Source: Alteromonas macleodii ATCC 27126 (GTDB lineage: Bacteria > Pseudomonadota > Gammaproteobacteria > Enterobacterales > Alteromonadaceae). Taken from it: a stretch of 64,000 bases of DNA. Each line of letters begins with the position of its first letter. Position 1 is the first letter of the stretch. Below, piece by piece: positions 46,121 through 56,588 of this stretch. A program made the translations under genes and the position numbers. Where the stretch lies: contig NC_018632.1 of the NCBI RefSeq assembly GCF_000172635.2, forward strand, positions 1,798,001-1,862,000, in the 5' to 3' direction. The notes beneath the pieces were generated by a model. The model was given only the letters and a program-made list of their open reading frames with translations. It was not told the origin of the DNA and ran no database searches.

Positions 46121-49100
46121 TTATTCAGCCACTGCTGCTACTTCGGCAACGTCATCTACCGACTGAGGAAGCGTTGTTACTGCTGATGCACGTGACGTTA
46201 CGTGCGACATCGCTGCAGTTTTACCCGATACTGCGAGTGCAGGTCGTGTGTCGTCAGCTTTAGCGGTAAGCGCTACATCAACAAATGCGTCGTTTACTGC
46301 TGCAGGCAATGCCATAGGGTGCGATGCACCACGCTTTCCTTTGCCACTCGCTGCTAGGCTCGAAGAAGGCGCTGCTGTTGTTTCAGCTTTTTCTTTAGCC
46401 GCTGGCGTATCTGCTTTCGCTTCTTGTACCTGTGCTTCTGGTTCTGCAACTACAGGTGCGTCAGCCAAGTTTATTTCAACTTGCTCTGGCGATGCTGTTG
46501 CTTCGTCTTTAGCTTCTGGCGCCGTATCAGCTTGCGTTGTTTTAGCTTCAACTGCCGGTTCCGTTTGTGCTGCCGGAGCCGTTTCTTCAACGTTGCTTTC
46601 TTGCACTGAAGTTTGAGCTTCTTTAGCCGGTTTAGCTTCAGTTGTCGCGTTATCGTCTGCTGACGTTACTTCATCAGTTGAGTCTACAGCTTCCGAAGGT
46701 TTATCGTTCGCTGACGGCTCTGCATCCGCTGAAGGCTTATTTCCCGCTGAAGGCTCTTTACCCGCTAAAGGCTCTGCATCAAACTGAAGTTCGTCCTGAA
46801 CGGCTTCAACGTCAAGTTTTGCTTTCTCTTGCTTAGCAACAGGTTGCTCTTCAGCTGGCGCTAGTTGCCCAGGCTCTTTTGCTTGTGTTTCTTCGACAAC
46901 AGGTGCATCTGTCTTAGCTGTCGCTTCAACTTCTACTTCTGGCTGCTGCGGTGACAACTCACCAGGCTGTTTAGCTTGCGTGTCTGAATCGTCAAATTGC
47001 TGCGACTCTTTCTTACGACGTTGACCAGCCGCACGAACGTGACGTGGAGAGCGGCGTGAACGGCCACGGCCTTCACGTTTTTGACCATGCTCTTCACTGT
47101 TAGCGTCGGTATTCGCATCAGTGCCATCAACGGCATCACTAGTTATCGCTGATGAGTCACCTTCACCCTTAACAGCATCCGATACTGGCTTCGCTTCAGC
47201 AGGTTTATCCGCTGGCTTTTGCGCGGCTTTGACTGCTGGCTTTTGCTCATCCTTCTTCTGTTCAGCAGTGTTTTCGACCGGTGACTCTGCTTTCGGCGCT
47301 TTAGGCTTGGTGTCAGCTTTAGCTTTGTGCTGCATTGTCGCTTCTTTGGCTACTGGTGTGGCCTGCGCTTCGCTTTGTTCAGCAGTATTCACCGCGTTGT
47401 CATCTTTCTTCACACGAACGCTGCGGCGTTTATCACGACGTTTTCTACGTTCAGCAACTTCACGCTTCTTCTGCGCTTGGTTTTCTTGCTGCTCGCCATC
47501 TTGCTTTTCGTGCTTAGGCTTTTGTTGCTCATCGCGAGGTTGTTGTGCCTTACGAGGCTTACGACCTTTGTTATTGCGCTTATCATCTTGATCTTGACGT
47601 TGGTCTCGCTGCTGCTCGCCGCGCGGTTTGCGATTATCCTGCTGCTCACCATCGCGGTTCTGGTCTTTACCTTGGTCTCTGTTTTGAGACTGGTTGCCAC
47701 GACGATTGTTCTTGTTGCGCGGCTTGCGGCGACGGTCGTCATTATTGCGGCTGCGGTTGTTTCTATTTTTATTACCAGACTGTGGCTTCTTGTCTTTATT
47801 GGTTTCTTCTTCGCTTTCGCTACCGAATAAATCACTAATCCATTTGCCAAATCGGGCAAATAGTGAAGGCACATCGTCGGCTTTCTTTGCTGTTTCTTCT
47901 TTTGGCGCAACTACAGGTGCAGCCGTTGGTGCAACAAGGCCTTTCAGTGCTGGCTCTTCGCGCTTAATCGGAGCAGAAGTCGTTGTTTCCGTCTCAGCTT
48001 CTACCGCAGGCATTAACTCTACGTCGTAACTCGCTTCAGATATAACGTCATCTGGGCGTCTGCGTAATACCTGGTAGTGCGGTGTATCTAGGTTTGCATT
48101 AGGAATAAGCAGTAAATCTACGCCGTGACGCTTTTCGAGAAGCTGAATTGACTTACGCTTTTCGTTAAGTAGATAGGTCGCAACTGGAACAGGCAACTGT
48201 GCTTCAATTTGCCCTGTGTTTTCTTTAATACTCTCTTCTTCCAAAATACGAAGAATAGACAGTGCCAAAGACTCAGTGCCACGAATGGTACCGTGACCAG
48301 AACAGCGAGGACAAACGTGATGCGCTGATTCGCCTAAAGAAGGGCGTAAACGCTGGCGAGACATTTCCAAAAGGCCAAAGCGAGAAATACGACCCAATTG
48401 TACTCGTGCTCTGTCGCTTCTCACCGCGTCTTTCATGCGGTTTTCAACTTCACGTTGGTGACGTACTGGTGTCATATCAATGAAGTCAATTACAACCAAT
48501 CCACCTAGGTCACGAAGACGCAGTTGACGGGCAATCTCGTCTGCCGCTTCTAGGTTTGTGTTAAGCGCTGTCTCTTCAATATCACCACCTTTTGTTGCAC
48601 GGGCAGAGTTAATATCTATAGAGGTTAGTGCTTCTGTTGGGTCGATAACAATTGAGCCGCCAGAAGGCAAACGCACTTCGCGTTGGAATGCAGACTCAAT
48701 TTGGCTTTCGATTTGGTAGTGACTAAATAACGGCACTTCACCGCGATAGAGCTTTACGCGATTTGCAAAGTCAGGGCGCACTAATTGAATGTGCTGTAAA
48801 GCTTGCTCATAAATACTGGTTTTATCGATAAGGATTTCGCCAATATCGCGACGTAGGTAGTCGCGGATAGCACGAACAATTACGTTACTTTCCTGGTGAA
48901 TCAAGAAAGGGGCTTCACGTTCTTCAGCAACGCTAGAGATAGCTTCCCAATGGGTAAGCAAGACTTTTAAATCCCATTCTAGCTCTTCGTAAGATTTGCC
49001 AACGCCCGCAGTGCGGACAATCAAACCCATACCTTCAGGAAGGTCCAATTTGCTTAGTGACTCTTTAAGCTCTGTACGCTCGTCGCCCTCTATTCGGCGT

Positions 49101-49519
49101 GAAATACCGCCAGCGCGAGGGTTGTTTGGCATAAGTACTAGGTAACTGCCTGCAAGCGATAAGAATGTAGTTAATGCAGCGCCTTTTTGGCCGCGCTCTT
49201 CTTTATCAATTTGAACAATTACTTCTTGGCCTTCTTTAATCACATCTTTGATGTTAGGGCGGCCTTCGAATTTGTAACCTTTAGGGAAGTAAGTGCGGGC
49301 AATTTCTTTGAGGGGTAGGAAGCCATGGCGCTCTGCACCGTAGTCAACAAAAGCAGCTTCTAAGCTGGGTTCAACGCGGGTAATTTTACCTTTGTAGATG
49401 TTCGCTTTTTTCTGCTCGTGTCCTGGACTTTCTATATCTAAATCATACAACCGTTGCCCATCGACAAGAGCAACGCGCAACTCTTCTTGCTGAGTTGCAT
49501 TAATTAACATTCTTTTCAT
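46121..49519 (-). CDS. rne: Ribonuclease E
   Basis: Endonuclease at the core of the RNA degradosome; 1132 residues (E. coli 1061). The catalytic half (1 to about 520) is almost identical to E. coli, from [20 protein letters not shown], through the S1 domain and the DNase-like metal Asp (VVIDFIDM), to the Zn-link CPRCSGHG. I chose ATG 49519; an upstream ATG at 49558 is not conserved. The disordered C-half keeps recognisable short motifs: a likely membrane-targeting helix [15 protein letters not shown] (about 551-565), an Arg-rich RNA-binding tract, [16 protein letters not shown] (about 820-835, like E. coli AR2) and a C-terminal SHPMALP stretch that may bind PNPase. A hexapeptide repeat sits in the acidic part. 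Confidence 0.97.
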   Translation of the reverse strand: MKRMLINATQQEELRVALVDGQRLYDLDIESPGHEQKKANIYKGKITRVEPSLEAAFVDYGAERHGFLPLKEIARTYFPKGYKFEGRPNIKDVIKEGQEVIVQIDKEERGQKGAALTTFLSLAGSYLVLMPNNPRAGGISRRIEGDERTELKESLSKLDLPEGMGLIVRTAGVGKSYEELEWDLKVLLTHWEAISSVAEEREAPFLIHQESNVIVRAIRDYLRRDIGEILIDKTSIYEQALQHIQLVRPDFANRVKLYRGEVPLFSHYQIESQIESAFQREVRLPSGGSIVIDPTEALTSIDINSARATKGGDIEETALNTNLEAADEIARQLRLRDLGGLVVIDFIDMTPVRHQREVENRMKDAVRSDRARVQLGRISRFGLLEMSRQRLRPSLGESAHHVCPRCSGHGTIRGTESLALSILRILEEESIKENTGQIEAQLPVPVATYLLNEKRKSIQLLEKRHGVDLLLIPNANLDTPHYQVLRRRPDDVISEASYDVELMPAVEAETETTTSAPIKREEPALKGLVAPTAAPVVAPKEETAKKADDVPSLFARFGKWISDLFGSESEEETNKDKKPQSGNKNRNNRSRNNDDRRRKPRNKNNRRGNQSQNRDQGKDQNRDGEQQDNRKPRGEQQRDQRQDQDDKRNNKGRKPRKAQQPRDEQQKPKHEKQDGEQQENQAQKKREVAERRKRRDKRRSVRVKKDDNAVNTAEQSEAQATPVAKEATMQHKAKADTKPKAPKAESPVENTAEQKKDEQKPAVKAAQKPADKPAEAKPVSDAVKGEGDSSAITSDAVDGTDANTDANSEEHGQKREGRGRSRRSPRHVRAAGQRRKKESQQFDDSDTQAKQPGELSPQQPEVEVEATAKTDAPVVEETQAKEPGQLAPAEEQPVAKQEKAKLDVEAVQDELQFDAEPLAGKEPSAGNKPSADAEPSANDKPSEAVDSTDEVTSADDNATTEAKPAKEAQTSVQESNVEETAPAAQTEPAVEAKTTQADTAPEAKDEATASPEQVEINLADAPVVAEPEAQVQEAKADTPAAKEKAETTAAPSSSLAASGKGKRGASHPMALPAAVNDAFVDVALTAKADDTRPALAVSGKTAAMSHVTSRASAVTTLPQSVDDVAEVAAVAE
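46695..46784. repeat. 18-bp tandem repeat within rne
   Basis: Five 18-bp units (about GAAGGCTCTTTACCCGCT) at 46695, 46713, 46731, 46749 and 46767. They encode alternating KPSA/EPSA-type hexapeptides in the disordered C-half of RNase E. Confidence 0.8.
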
Positions 49520-50360
49520 TGTATCTAACTCTGTTTTCGTACAGCCGTTAAGACACAAAATTAAAGTGACATGTGCAAACCCTCACCGCGCAACCTCACG
49601 GCTGGACGGGGACCTTGTTGTAACGTCGCATTATCCCTGGTGGGCAAACACTCACGCGAATAAACAAGCGCCTTTATCTTAAGCGCAAACCCATACGACC
49701 GTGAATTGACACGTATAATCGTACAGATGCATTCATGTTCACACTGCTTTAAGGATGTCGGGAGCGACTAGCCCTTATTACTCATTTCATTTTTTCAAGC
49801 GGCATCATTTTTGCCACTCAATTGTCATTTAATTCTGTTAGCTAAACGGCAAACTTATTTTATGTTCGCAAGCATGGCCTCGCTTTTTACGGCAGTGTAG
49901 TCGTTGCCTCTCTCGCGGGGTCGGTATGAATGTGTTATTTCATCGAACACTTATCATTGCTGATGTCACCGACGCTCAAACCATGCTTTTATCGTTTACA
50001 AGTTAAAACAACACACTCAGATGCGTGCTGATTTTCGGTCTTGTTGTTGTTTTTATAACGCTGTGTTTCACATTGTTAAAGTGCGGCAACGAAATGCCTG
50101 TTCCACACCTTTCTTTTTACGTGAATTTAATCGTGTTAAAAACATCGATAATTATCGCACTAAAAGTCAAATTTTAGCAAGGAAAGCGAATGAATAAATC
50201 CTATAAATTGAGATGTTAAATACAGAAAACATGCGCTTTGGATAAAAAGTATGCGCAAAGGTGGGTTTTCTAAGTCCTAGCTAAGCGCTGATATAATAAT
50301 TATTTAGTAAAACGTAACTTTCAGTATGTTGGGCACTTTGCAATAGGGTATAATGCCCCT
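49520..50360. other. 841-bp rne leader and divergent rne-rluC promoter region
   Basis: No supported gene. In E. coli the rne leader is long (361 nt) and folds into hairpins through which RNase E controls its own mRNA; a similar role is inferred here. On the minus strand a direct repeat CGTGAGG/CGGTGAGG is encoded at 49581-49600, and small hairpins (GGCAAAAATGATGCC near 49803) can form. An extended -10 promoter for rluC lies at the right end. No rne promoter was placed with confidence. Confidence 0.5.
50289..50297 (+). promoter_or_regulatory. Extended -10 promoter of rluC
   Basis: TG-A-TATAAT, a perfect extended -10 element; no good -35. It is 63 bp before the rluC start codon. Confidence 0.6.
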
Positions 50361-51302
50361 ATGAAAGAAGAAGCTCCCCAAAAAGTACGTTTTGTAACGG
50401 TTGAAGCCGACTTGGCTGGTCAACGTATCGATAATTTTTTGCGCACCCAGCTAAAAGGTGTGCCGAAAAGCATGATTTATCGCATTTTGCGCAAAGGTGA
50501 AGTGCGGGTGAATAAAGGTCGTGTTAAGCCTGAATATAAGTTACAAGCCGACGATTTAATCAGAATTCCACCGGTTCGCGTGTCGGAAGGTGCGCCTGCG
50601 CCATCGCCAAAGCTCGATAAAATTGCATCATTAGAGTCGCATATCCTTTTCGAGGACGACCGTATACTTGTTATCAACAAGCCATCGGGAATGGCAGTTC
50701 ACGGAGGAAGTGGCTTGAGTTTTGGTTTAATCGAAGGCTTAAGAGCCTTGCGTCCCGATGCCAAATTTATGGAATTGGTACACCGACTAGACCGTGACAC
50801 ATCAGGCTGCATTTTAATTGCTAAAAAACGTTCTGCCCTTCGCCACATGCATGAGCAGCTTCGCACCGGTAAAATGGACAAGCGATATAATGCGCTAGTT
50901 GCAGGTGAGTGGCCTAAAACCCGATTTAAAGTTAAAGCGGCGCTTCGTAAAAATGTGCTGCAATCGGGTGAGCGCATGGTAAGTGTAAGCGACGATGGCA
51001 AACCGTCAGAAACTCGCTATCGCATATTAGAGGAATACGCAGGTGCAACCTTGGTTGAAGCGTCGCCTATTACAGGTAGAACCCACCAAATTCGCGTTCA
51101 CTGTTTGCATGCGGGTCATCCTATTGCTTGTGACCCAAAATACGGTGATGCGGATTTCGACGCGGCAATGCGCCAAAAAGGACTGAACAGACTGTTCCTT
51201 CACGCTCGCAGTATTTCACTGCTGCACCCAGCGACTGAAGAGCGCGTCACATTTACCGCGCCATTAGACGACACTCTCTCAAATACACTTAAAGCGCTGT
51301 AA
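50361..51302 (+). CDS. rluC: 23S rRNA pseudouridine synthase RluC
   Basis: Makes pseudouridines 955, 2504 and 2580 in 23S rRNA in E. coli. 313 residues: S4 RNA-binding domain (GQRIDNFLRTQLKGVPKSMIYRILRKGEVRVNKGR) then the RluA-type catalytic domain with HRLDRDTSGCILIAKK, catalytic Asp at residue 144, and GRTHQIRVHCLHAGHPI. Divergent from rne, as in many gammaproteobacteria. A HAD gene starts 3 bp after its stop. Confidence 0.96.
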   Translation: MKEEAPQKVRFVTVEADLAGQRIDNFLRTQLKGVPKSMIYRILRKGEVRVNKGRVKPEYKLQADDLIRIPPVRVSEGAPAPSPKLDKIASLESHILFEDDRILVINKPSGMAVHGGSGLSFGLIEGLRALRPDAKFMELVHRLDRDTSGCILIAKKRSALRHMHEQLRTGKMDKRYNALVAGEWPKTRFKVKAALRKNVLQSGERMVSVSDDGKPSETRYRILEEYAGATLVEASPITGRTHQIRVHCLHAGHPIACDPKYGDADFDAAMRQKGLNRLFLHARSISLLHPATEERVTFTAPLDDTLSNTLKAL

Positions 51303-51305
51303 GTT

Positions 51306-52013
51306 ATGCATTCAAAAAAACAGGCTGTGGAAACACAGCCTTTCACTTCGTTAGATAAAACACTGCCTAAGTACAAACTTGTTATCTTCGATTGGGATGG
51401 CACGCTCATGGATTCGGCGGCAAAAATTGTTAGCTGCATGCAGCTTGCCGCAAAGCAGTGTGATATGCCTGTTCCTACCTACGATGAAGTAGGCCACATT
51501 ATTGGTATAAGTTTAAAGCCTGCCATTAAACAGCTTTTTAATATCAAAGACGATGAGTTAGCCGAACGTTTAGTCGCCGCCTATAAAGAGGCATTTGTCA
51601 CTCGCGATACAACGCCGTGTCCTTTGTTTGATGGCGTTGAACAGTTACTTAGCAATTTGAAAGAAGCGGGATGCACATTGGCCGTTGCGACAGGTAAAGC
51701 GCGCCGCGGTCTTGATCGAGCGTGGGCACAAACAGGGACGGGACCTTTCTTTAGTGCGTCACGTACCGCCGATGAGGCAGAATCTAAGCCTTCGCCCGAC
51801 ATGCTGCTACAGTTACTTGATGAACTTAGTGTAAAAATAGAAGACGCCGTTATGATTGGTGACACAACCTACGACATGCAAATGGCGAAAACGATTGGTA
51901 TGGATAGGATAGGTGTGTCATACGGTGTACATGCGCAGGTTCATTTAGAAGCGTTGTTACCTGTAGCACTTGTACACTCTATAAGTGAACTAGAAACAGC
52001 GCTATTCAAATAG
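51306..52013 (+). CDS. HAD-superfamily phosphatase (phosphoglycolate-phosphatase-like)
   Basis: 235 residues. HAD motif I VIFDWDGTLMDSA near residue 30 with both Asp, cap domain of helices, motif II AVATGKARRGLD near 130, motif III Lys in ESKPSPDMLLQ, motif IV MIGDTTYDMQMA near 185. Small-molecule phosphatase expected; substrate cannot be told. It starts 3 bp after rluC and is co-transcribed with it; the order rluC-HAD is common in this group. Confidence 0.88.
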   Translation: MHSKKQAVETQPFTSLDKTLPKYKLVIFDWDGTLMDSAAKIVSCMQLAAKQCDMPVPTYDEVGHIIGISLKPAIKQLFNIKDDELAERLVAAYKEAFVTRDTTPCPLFDGVEQLLSNLKEAGCTLAVATGKARRGLDRAWAQTGTGPFFSASRTADEAESKPSPDMLLQLLDELSVKIEDAVMIGDTTYDMQMAKTIGMDRIGVSYGVHAQVHLEALLPVALVHSISELETALFK

Positions 52014-52018
52014 CGCTG
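51997..52018. terminator. Hairpin overlapping the stop of the HAD gene
   Basis: CAGCGCTATT (51997-52006) and AATAGCGCTG (52009-52018) form a near-perfect stem spanning the stop codon. T tract is weak (GTTTG). It sits between convergent HAD and yceF genes. Confidence 0.5.
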
Positions 52019-52064
52019 GTTTGTAGCACTGCTTTGATACAACTGCTCTGACAGAATTAGTGGC

Positions 52065-52685
52065 TTACTGTGCAGCCATTGCTAATAAATCGACATCGAA
52101 GTGTGCGCCCAGTAATTCATTCAGCAGCATTATCGGAAGACCGATTAAACTGTTAGGGTCGCGGCTTTCTATTTTATCGAACAGTAATACACCCAAACCT
52201 TCGCTTTTAAAACTGCCGGCGCAATCGAATGGTTGCTCTTTATCTACATAGGCGCGAATGGCAGTTTCACTGTTATGCCGAAAGAAAACGCGTGTTTCAT
52301 CTACCTGCGTTATCGTTTTATTGGCGCTAGGTTGGTGAAGGCAAAGTGCAGTATAAAATGACACTTGCTTACCTTGGCATGCCATTAGCTGGTTTACTGC
52401 ATTTTCAAACGTGCCAGGCTTGCCAAGTAGCTGCGGGCCCGCATCGGTTTGGACCAAAGCTACTTGATCACTACCTATAATAATGGTGTCGTTATTTACC
52501 TTCTCTAATTCAGCGGCAACCTTGTGCGCCTTTTGTTCGGCCAAACGTAAACTCAATGCCGTAGGGCTTTCGTTCGCAAAGGGCGTTTCGTCAATATCTG
52601 GTGCGTGGGTGTCTACCTGAATACCAATGTTGGCGAGCAACATTTTTCGGTATTGCGATGATGAGGCAAGAACAAGGGAGGCCAC
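52065..52685 (-). CDS. yceF: Maf-family nucleotide pyrophosphatase YceF
   Basis: Hydrolyses non-canonical nucleotides (m7GTP for the YceF subgroup). 206 residues: LVLASSSQYRKMLLANIGI (S-S-x-R motif), PDIDETP, IIGSDQVALV with catalytic Asp, GKPGTFENAVNQLMACQGKQVSFYTAL and FDCAGSFKSEGLGVLLFDKIESRDPNSLIGLP. The GSDQV variant and the CAGSFKSEG segment match YceF rather than the dTTP/UTP-type YhdE. Divergent from yceD-rpmF, a conserved order. Confidence 0.93.
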   Translation of the reverse strand: MASLVLASSSQYRKMLLANIGIQVDTHAPDIDETPFANESPTALSLRLAEQKAHKVAAELEKVNNDTIIIGSDQVALVQTDAGPQLLGKPGTFENAVNQLMACQGKQVSFYTALCLHQPSANKTITQVDETRVFFRHNSETAIRAYVDKEQPFDCAGSFKSEGLGVLLFDKIESRDPNSLIGLPIMLLNELLGAHFDVDLLAMAAQ

Positions 52686-52800
52686 AATTACTCCTTTTAT
52701 AAAATCAATATGTTGCGTACTTTCAGTTAGTAGTACAATGTTACATTATCACTGCGTACCACATACAGCGTTTTATTGTAGGTTAAAACGCAATTTTGCT

Positions 52801-52829
52801 TTGACAGGAAGGGGTTGACCCTATATCAT
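52801..52829 (+). promoter_or_regulatory. Consensus promoter of the yceD-rpmF-fab cluster
   Basis: TTGACA (52801-52806), 17-base spacer, TATCAT (52824-52829). The expected transcription start (about 52836) is only 2-3 bases before the conserved yceD ATG at 52839. Confidence 0.65.
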
Positions 52830-52838
52830 GCGCGCCCT

Positions 52839-53372
52839 ATGCAGAAAGTGAAACTCCCTCATTCGGTTGAACCGACTAAAAGTGCCATGAAACGTTCCGA
52901 TTACCGGGGCGTGATTGCGTCTAAAGATATGGAACGATTGAGTGAAGCAGTTGTCCGATGCAATGACTATGTGGACGCAGAAGTACAGTTCGAAAAAGAC
53001 GCGCAGGGTCTTACTGTCTTTCACGGCCATCTAGCCACGCAGGTAACACTTATCTGTCAAAGGTGTAATGGTGAACTCGATTATCCCGTGGAAGCGGAAT
53101 TCTGTTTTACTCCAGTGCAGGGAGAAGAACAGGAAAGCGATGACATCATTCCCGAGGCTTACGAACCGGTAGAGGTCAACGACCACGGAGAAGTTAATCT
53201 GCTTCAAATTTTTGAAGACGAGCTACTGTTATCTTTGCCAATTGTGCCCCTTCATGCAGAGTCGGAGTGTACAGTGAAGCAAGACGATATGTCGTTTGGA
53301 AAGATTGAACCGGAACAAGAGCGACAAAACCCTTTCGCGGTTTTGAAAGAACTTAAGCGAGACCAGGAGTAA
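52839..53372 (+). CDS. yceD: YceD family protein (DUF177), 23S rRNA accumulation factor
   Basis: 177 residues from ATG 52839. The start MQKVKLPHSVEPTKSAMKRSDYRG is aligned with the E. coli family start, and the two Cys of ICQRCNGEL and the C-terminal FGKIEPEQERQNPFAVLKELKRD are conserved. YceD is reported to be needed for normal 23S rRNA levels and almost always precedes rpmF. A TTG at 52815 with AGGA at 5 bases would add 8 residues that are not family-like. rpmF follows after 3 bp. Confidence 0.92.
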   Translation: MQKVKLPHSVEPTKSAMKRSDYRGVIASKDMERLSEAVVRCNDYVDAEVQFEKDAQGLTVFHGHLATQVTLICQRCNGELDYPVEAEFCFTPVQGEEQESDDIIPEAYEPVEVNDHGEVNLLQIFEDELLLSLPIVPLHAESECTVKQDDMSFGKIEPEQERQNPFAVLKELKRDQE

Positions 53373-53375
53373 GTT

Positions 53376-53546
53376 ATGGCAGTACAACAAAATCGTAAAA
53401 CGCGTTCTAAGCGCGGTATGCGTCGCTCACACGATGCATTGACAGGCGCGACTTTGTCTGTCGATTCAACGTCGGGCGAAACTCACCGTCGTCACCACGT
53501 GACCGCTGACGGTTATTACAAAGGCAAGAAAGTAATCGGCGCGTAA
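53376..53546 (+). CDS. rpmF: 50S ribosomal protein L32
   Basis: 56 residues, [20 protein letters not shown]..., ending [10 protein letters not shown], typical L32 (E. coli 57). The two CxxC zinc motifs of some L32 proteins are absent, as in the zinc-free gammaproteobacterial form. Start ATG 53376, AGGAG 6 bases upstream inside the end of yceD. Third gene plsX follows after 15 bp. Confidence 0.97.
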
Positions 53547-53561
53547 TACGGCGACTACATT

Positions 53562-54587
53562 TTGTCTAAACTAACCATCGCGTTAGATATCATGGGGGGC
53601 GATCATGGTCCCCCTGTTATCCTTCCCGCAGCCGTAAAGGCTATTCAACTTCACCTAGACGTGCACTTCACGTTATGCGGTGATGAAGATACCATCAAAG
53701 CAGGTATACAGCCCCTTACCAACGCTGAACGAAACCGCGTTACTATTGTGCATTGCTCACAAGTCGTTGAGATGGGCGAAGCGCCAACGTCAGCGCTACG
53801 AAACAAGAAAGATTCTTCCATGCGTCGCGTTATTGAACTTGTCGAAAGTGGCGAGGCAAACGCGTGCGTAAGCGCAGGTAATACCGGTGCACTGCTTACC
53901 TTATCGTTCTATTTGCTTAAAACCTTATCAGGTATTGATAGGCCCGCACTCATTAATATGATGCCTACAACAGGGCACCATAACGTATTTCTTTTGGATT
54001 TAGGCGCTAACGTGAACTGTACGCCTGAAATTCTTTTCCAGTATGGTGTTATGGGTTCAGTGCTTGCACAAGAAGTCGCGGGCATAGCATCGCCACGGGT
54101 TGCCTTATTGAACGTGGGCGAAGAAGATATTAAAGGTAACGCACAGGTAAAATCTGCCGACCAGCTTTTTAAAGATGCGCCAGGCATAAACTATATTGGT
54201 TATGTAGAAGGCGACGACATTTTCACCGATCATGCCGATGTAGTGGTAACAGACGGTTTTACCGGAAATGTAGCGCTTAAATCGAGCGAAGGGCTGGCTA
54301 AGTTAGTGATAAACGAAGTAAAACGCCAGTCACAGAAGAACTTTTATACCCGATTATTGGCAAAAATTGCCTTCCCATTACTGAAATCTATCTATAACAG
54401 CGTGAACCCCGACCAGTATAACGGTGCGAGTCTGATAGGATTGCGCGGCATTGTTATCAAGAGTCACGGAAATGCACAAAAAGACGCCTTTTATTACGCC
54501 ATCGTGCAAGCAATGAAAGAAGCAAAGATGCATTTACCTGAAAAGATAAAGACAAAGATAGAAACGGTATTGTTGGAGCAGCTTTGA
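53562..54587 (+). CDS. plsX: Phosphate acyltransferase PlsX
   Basis: Converts acyl-ACP to acyl-phosphate, the acyl donor for glycerol-3-phosphate acylation in membrane lipid synthesis. 341 residues: [52 protein letters not shown] and [15 protein letters not shown] are all family blocks. TTG start at 53562; the expected ATG is absent and no strong Shine-Dalgarno is visible, so translation may depend on coupling to rpmF. Overlaps fabH by 4 bases. Confidence 0.97.
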   Translation: MSKLTIALDIMGGDHGPPVILPAAVKAIQLHLDVHFTLCGDEDTIKAGIQPLTNAERNRVTIVHCSQVVEMGEAPTSALRNKKDSSMRRVIELVESGEANACVSAGNTGALLTLSFYLLKTLSGIDRPALINMMPTTGHHNVFLLDLGANVNCTPEILFQYGVMGSVLAQEVAGIASPRVALLNVGEEDIKGNAQVKSADQLFKDAPGINYIGYVEGDDIFTDHADVVVTDGFTGNVALKSSEGLAKLVINEVKRQSQKNFYTRLLAKIAFPLLKSIYNSVNPDQYNGASLIGLRGIVIKSHGNAQKDAFYYAIVQAMKEAKMHLPEKIKTKIETVLLEQL

Positions 54588-55549
54588 GCAAATATTCACG
54601 CTTTATAGGAACAGGTAGCTATTATCCCAGCGACGTGCGTACAAACGCAGATTTAGAGCAAATGGTGGACACCAGTGACGAATGGATCACTGACCGTACC
54701 GGGATAAAAGAGCGACGTATTATTGGAGCAGATGAAACCGCTGCTACCATGGGGGCAGAAGCCAGTAAGAAAGCCATTGAGATGGCTGGCATTGACCCGA
54801 AATCTATCGACATGATTGTGTGTGCCACCACGAGTGGTCGCTATGCGCTTCCAAGCACAGCATGTGAAATTCAACGCATTCTTGATATTGACGGTATCCC
54901 TGCCTTTGACGTAGCTGCTGCATGTGCAGGTTACTGCTACGCGTTAAGTGTTGCCGATCAATACATTAAGTCGGGAATGGCGAAACGTATTCTTGTTGTC
55001 GGTACCGACTGTTTAAGCCGTTTGATAAACCCTGAAGATAGAACCATGGTTATCTTGTTTGGCGATGCAGCGGGTGCAACGATTATTGAAGCTAGCGATG
55101 AACCTGGCATTCTTTCGACACATATCAATGCATCAGGCTCTCACGGTGATTTGCTTTACGTGGGTAATCCAACCCGAGGTGACGAGCAGTCGGTTCACGA
55201 GAACTGGGGTGTGATGCGTGGTAATGAAGTCTTTAAGGTTGCGGTAACCAAGCTTTCAGAAGTGGTAGAACAAACCCTTGCTGCCAACGGTATGCAAAAA
55301 TCTGATCTTGACTGGTTAGTACCTCACCAAGCAAACTTTAGAATTATTAAAGCGACAGCTAAAAAGCTGAATATGTCTCTTGATCAAGTAGTGCTTACGT
55401 TAGAGCAGTATGGTAATACCTCTGCTGCTACTGTGCCTACAGCGCTTGATACAGCTATCAGAGACGGGCGCATTCAACGCGGACAGCATTTATTACTAGA
55501 AGCATTCGGAGGCGGATTTGCTTGGGCATCGGCGCTTGTACGCTATTAG
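54584..55549 (+). CDS. fabH: 3-oxoacyl-ACP synthase III (FabH)
   Basis: Starts fatty acid synthesis by condensing acetyl-CoA with malonyl-ACP. 321 residues; catalytic Cys114 in [10 protein letters not shown], His248 in PHQANFRI, Asn278 in [10 protein letters not shown]; the GxG segment [11 protein letters not shown] closes the protein. TTG start at 54584 overlaps the plsX TGA; GGAG 6 bases upstream. Followed by 100 bp and then fabD. Confidence 0.97.
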   Translation: MSKYSRFIGTGSYYPSDVRTNADLEQMVDTSDEWITDRTGIKERRIIGADETAATMGAEASKKAIEMAGIDPKSIDMIVCATTSGRYALPSTACEIQRILDIDGIPAFDVAAACAGYCYALSVADQYIKSGMAKRILVVGTDCLSRLINPEDRTMVILFGDAAGATIIEASDEPGILSTHINASGSHGDLLYVGNPTRGDEQSVHENWGVMRGNEVFKVAVTKLSEVVEQTLAANGMQKSDLDWLVPHQANFRIIKATAKKLNMSLDQVVLTLEQYGNTSAATVPTALDTAIRDGRIQRGQHLLLEAFGGGFAWASALVRY

Positions 55550-55649
55550 CCTTGCAGATATTTGCTTTGGTGATATTTGCCTCGTTAAGGGGCACTCCAA
55601 CTCCGACGTTTTCTCGCTTCTAGTAAATTAAAAATAATAAGGAATCGAC

Positions 55650-56579
55650 ATGACAAAGACAGCCTGTGTATTTCCAGGACAAGGTTCTCAAAGCGTAGGT
55701 ATGCTAAAGGAACTTGCTGAGACTTCTCCGATTATCGAAGCAACGTTTAAAGAAGCCTCTGACGCGCTCGGCTACGATCTGTGGGATTTAGTCCAAAATG
55801 ATACAGACGGTAAACTTAATGAAACCCATATCACTCAACCAGCGTTGCTTGCTGCTAGCGTAGCAATTTGGCGTGTTATTCGCGAGCAGGGCATCGATGT
55901 AGATTACCTAGCGGGTCACAGCCTTGGTGAGTATTCAGCATTAGTATGTGGCGGCGCCATGGATTTTGCTGATGCTATCAAGCTTGTGGAAGCCCGTGGT
56001 AAATACATGCAAGAAGCTGTACCAGCAGGTGCGGGTGCCATGTATGCCATTATCGGATTAGACGATGCCGCCATTGCGGATATTTGTCAGCAAACTGCTA
56101 TTGCTACAGGCGATGTGGTTGCACCAGTTAACTTCAACTCTCCAGGCCAAGTGGTTATTGCAGGGGAAAAGAACGCCGCCGAGCAAGCTGCTAATGCGTG
56201 TAAAGAAGCGGGCGCTAAGCGCGCACTTCCTCTTGCGGTAAGCGTTCCTTCACACTGTGAGTTAATGCGTCCTGCAGCAGACAAGTTAGAAGACGCGTTA
56301 TCGTCATTGAACGTTAATGAGCCTGCAATCAATATCGTGAATAATGTTGATGTCACTATTGAAACCCAAGGTGATGCAATCAAGAACGCATTAGTGAGAC
56401 AACTATATTGCCCCGTTCAATGGACACGTACTGTTGAATACTTGGCGGCAGCGGGCGTTGAGCGCGTTATTGAAGTAGGTCCTGGTAAAGTACTTACTGG
56501 ATTGAACAAACGTATCGACAAGAGCCTAGAATCTCTTGCAGTTAATACACCTGATGGTGTTGAAGCATTAAAACAATAA
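55650..56579 (+). CDS. fabD: Malonyl-CoA:ACP transacylase (FabD)
   Basis: Loads malonate on ACP. 309 residues; CVFPGQGSQSVGML oxyanion segment, catalytic Ser91 in AGHSLGEYSALVCGG, His in VSVPSHCELMRPA, C-terminal EVGPGKVLTGLNKRI. AAGGA 6 bases before ATG. fabG starts 9 bp after its stop. Confidence 0.97.
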   Translation: MTKTACVFPGQGSQSVGMLKELAETSPIIEATFKEASDALGYDLWDLVQNDTDGKLNETHITQPALLAASVAIWRVIREQGIDVDYLAGHSLGEYSALVCGGAMDFADAIKLVEARGKYMQEAVPAGAGAMYAIIGLDDAAIADICQQTAIATGDVVAPVNFNSPGQVVIAGEKNAAEQAANACKEAGAKRALPLAVSVPSHCELMRPAADKLEDALSSLNVNEPAINIVNNVDVTIETQGDAIKNALVRQLYCPVQWTRTVEYLAAAGVERVIEVGPGKVLTGLNKRIDKSLESLAVNTPDGVEALKQ

Positions 56580-56588
56580 GGAAACGCA

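Noticed and set aside
47121..47830. Long open frames on the plus strand inside rne
   Set aside because: They are antisense to the RNase E C-half; the composition (Ala/Arg/Leu-rich, poly-Leu/Val) follows from its biased codons, and the minus-strand protein is clearly homologous to RNase E.
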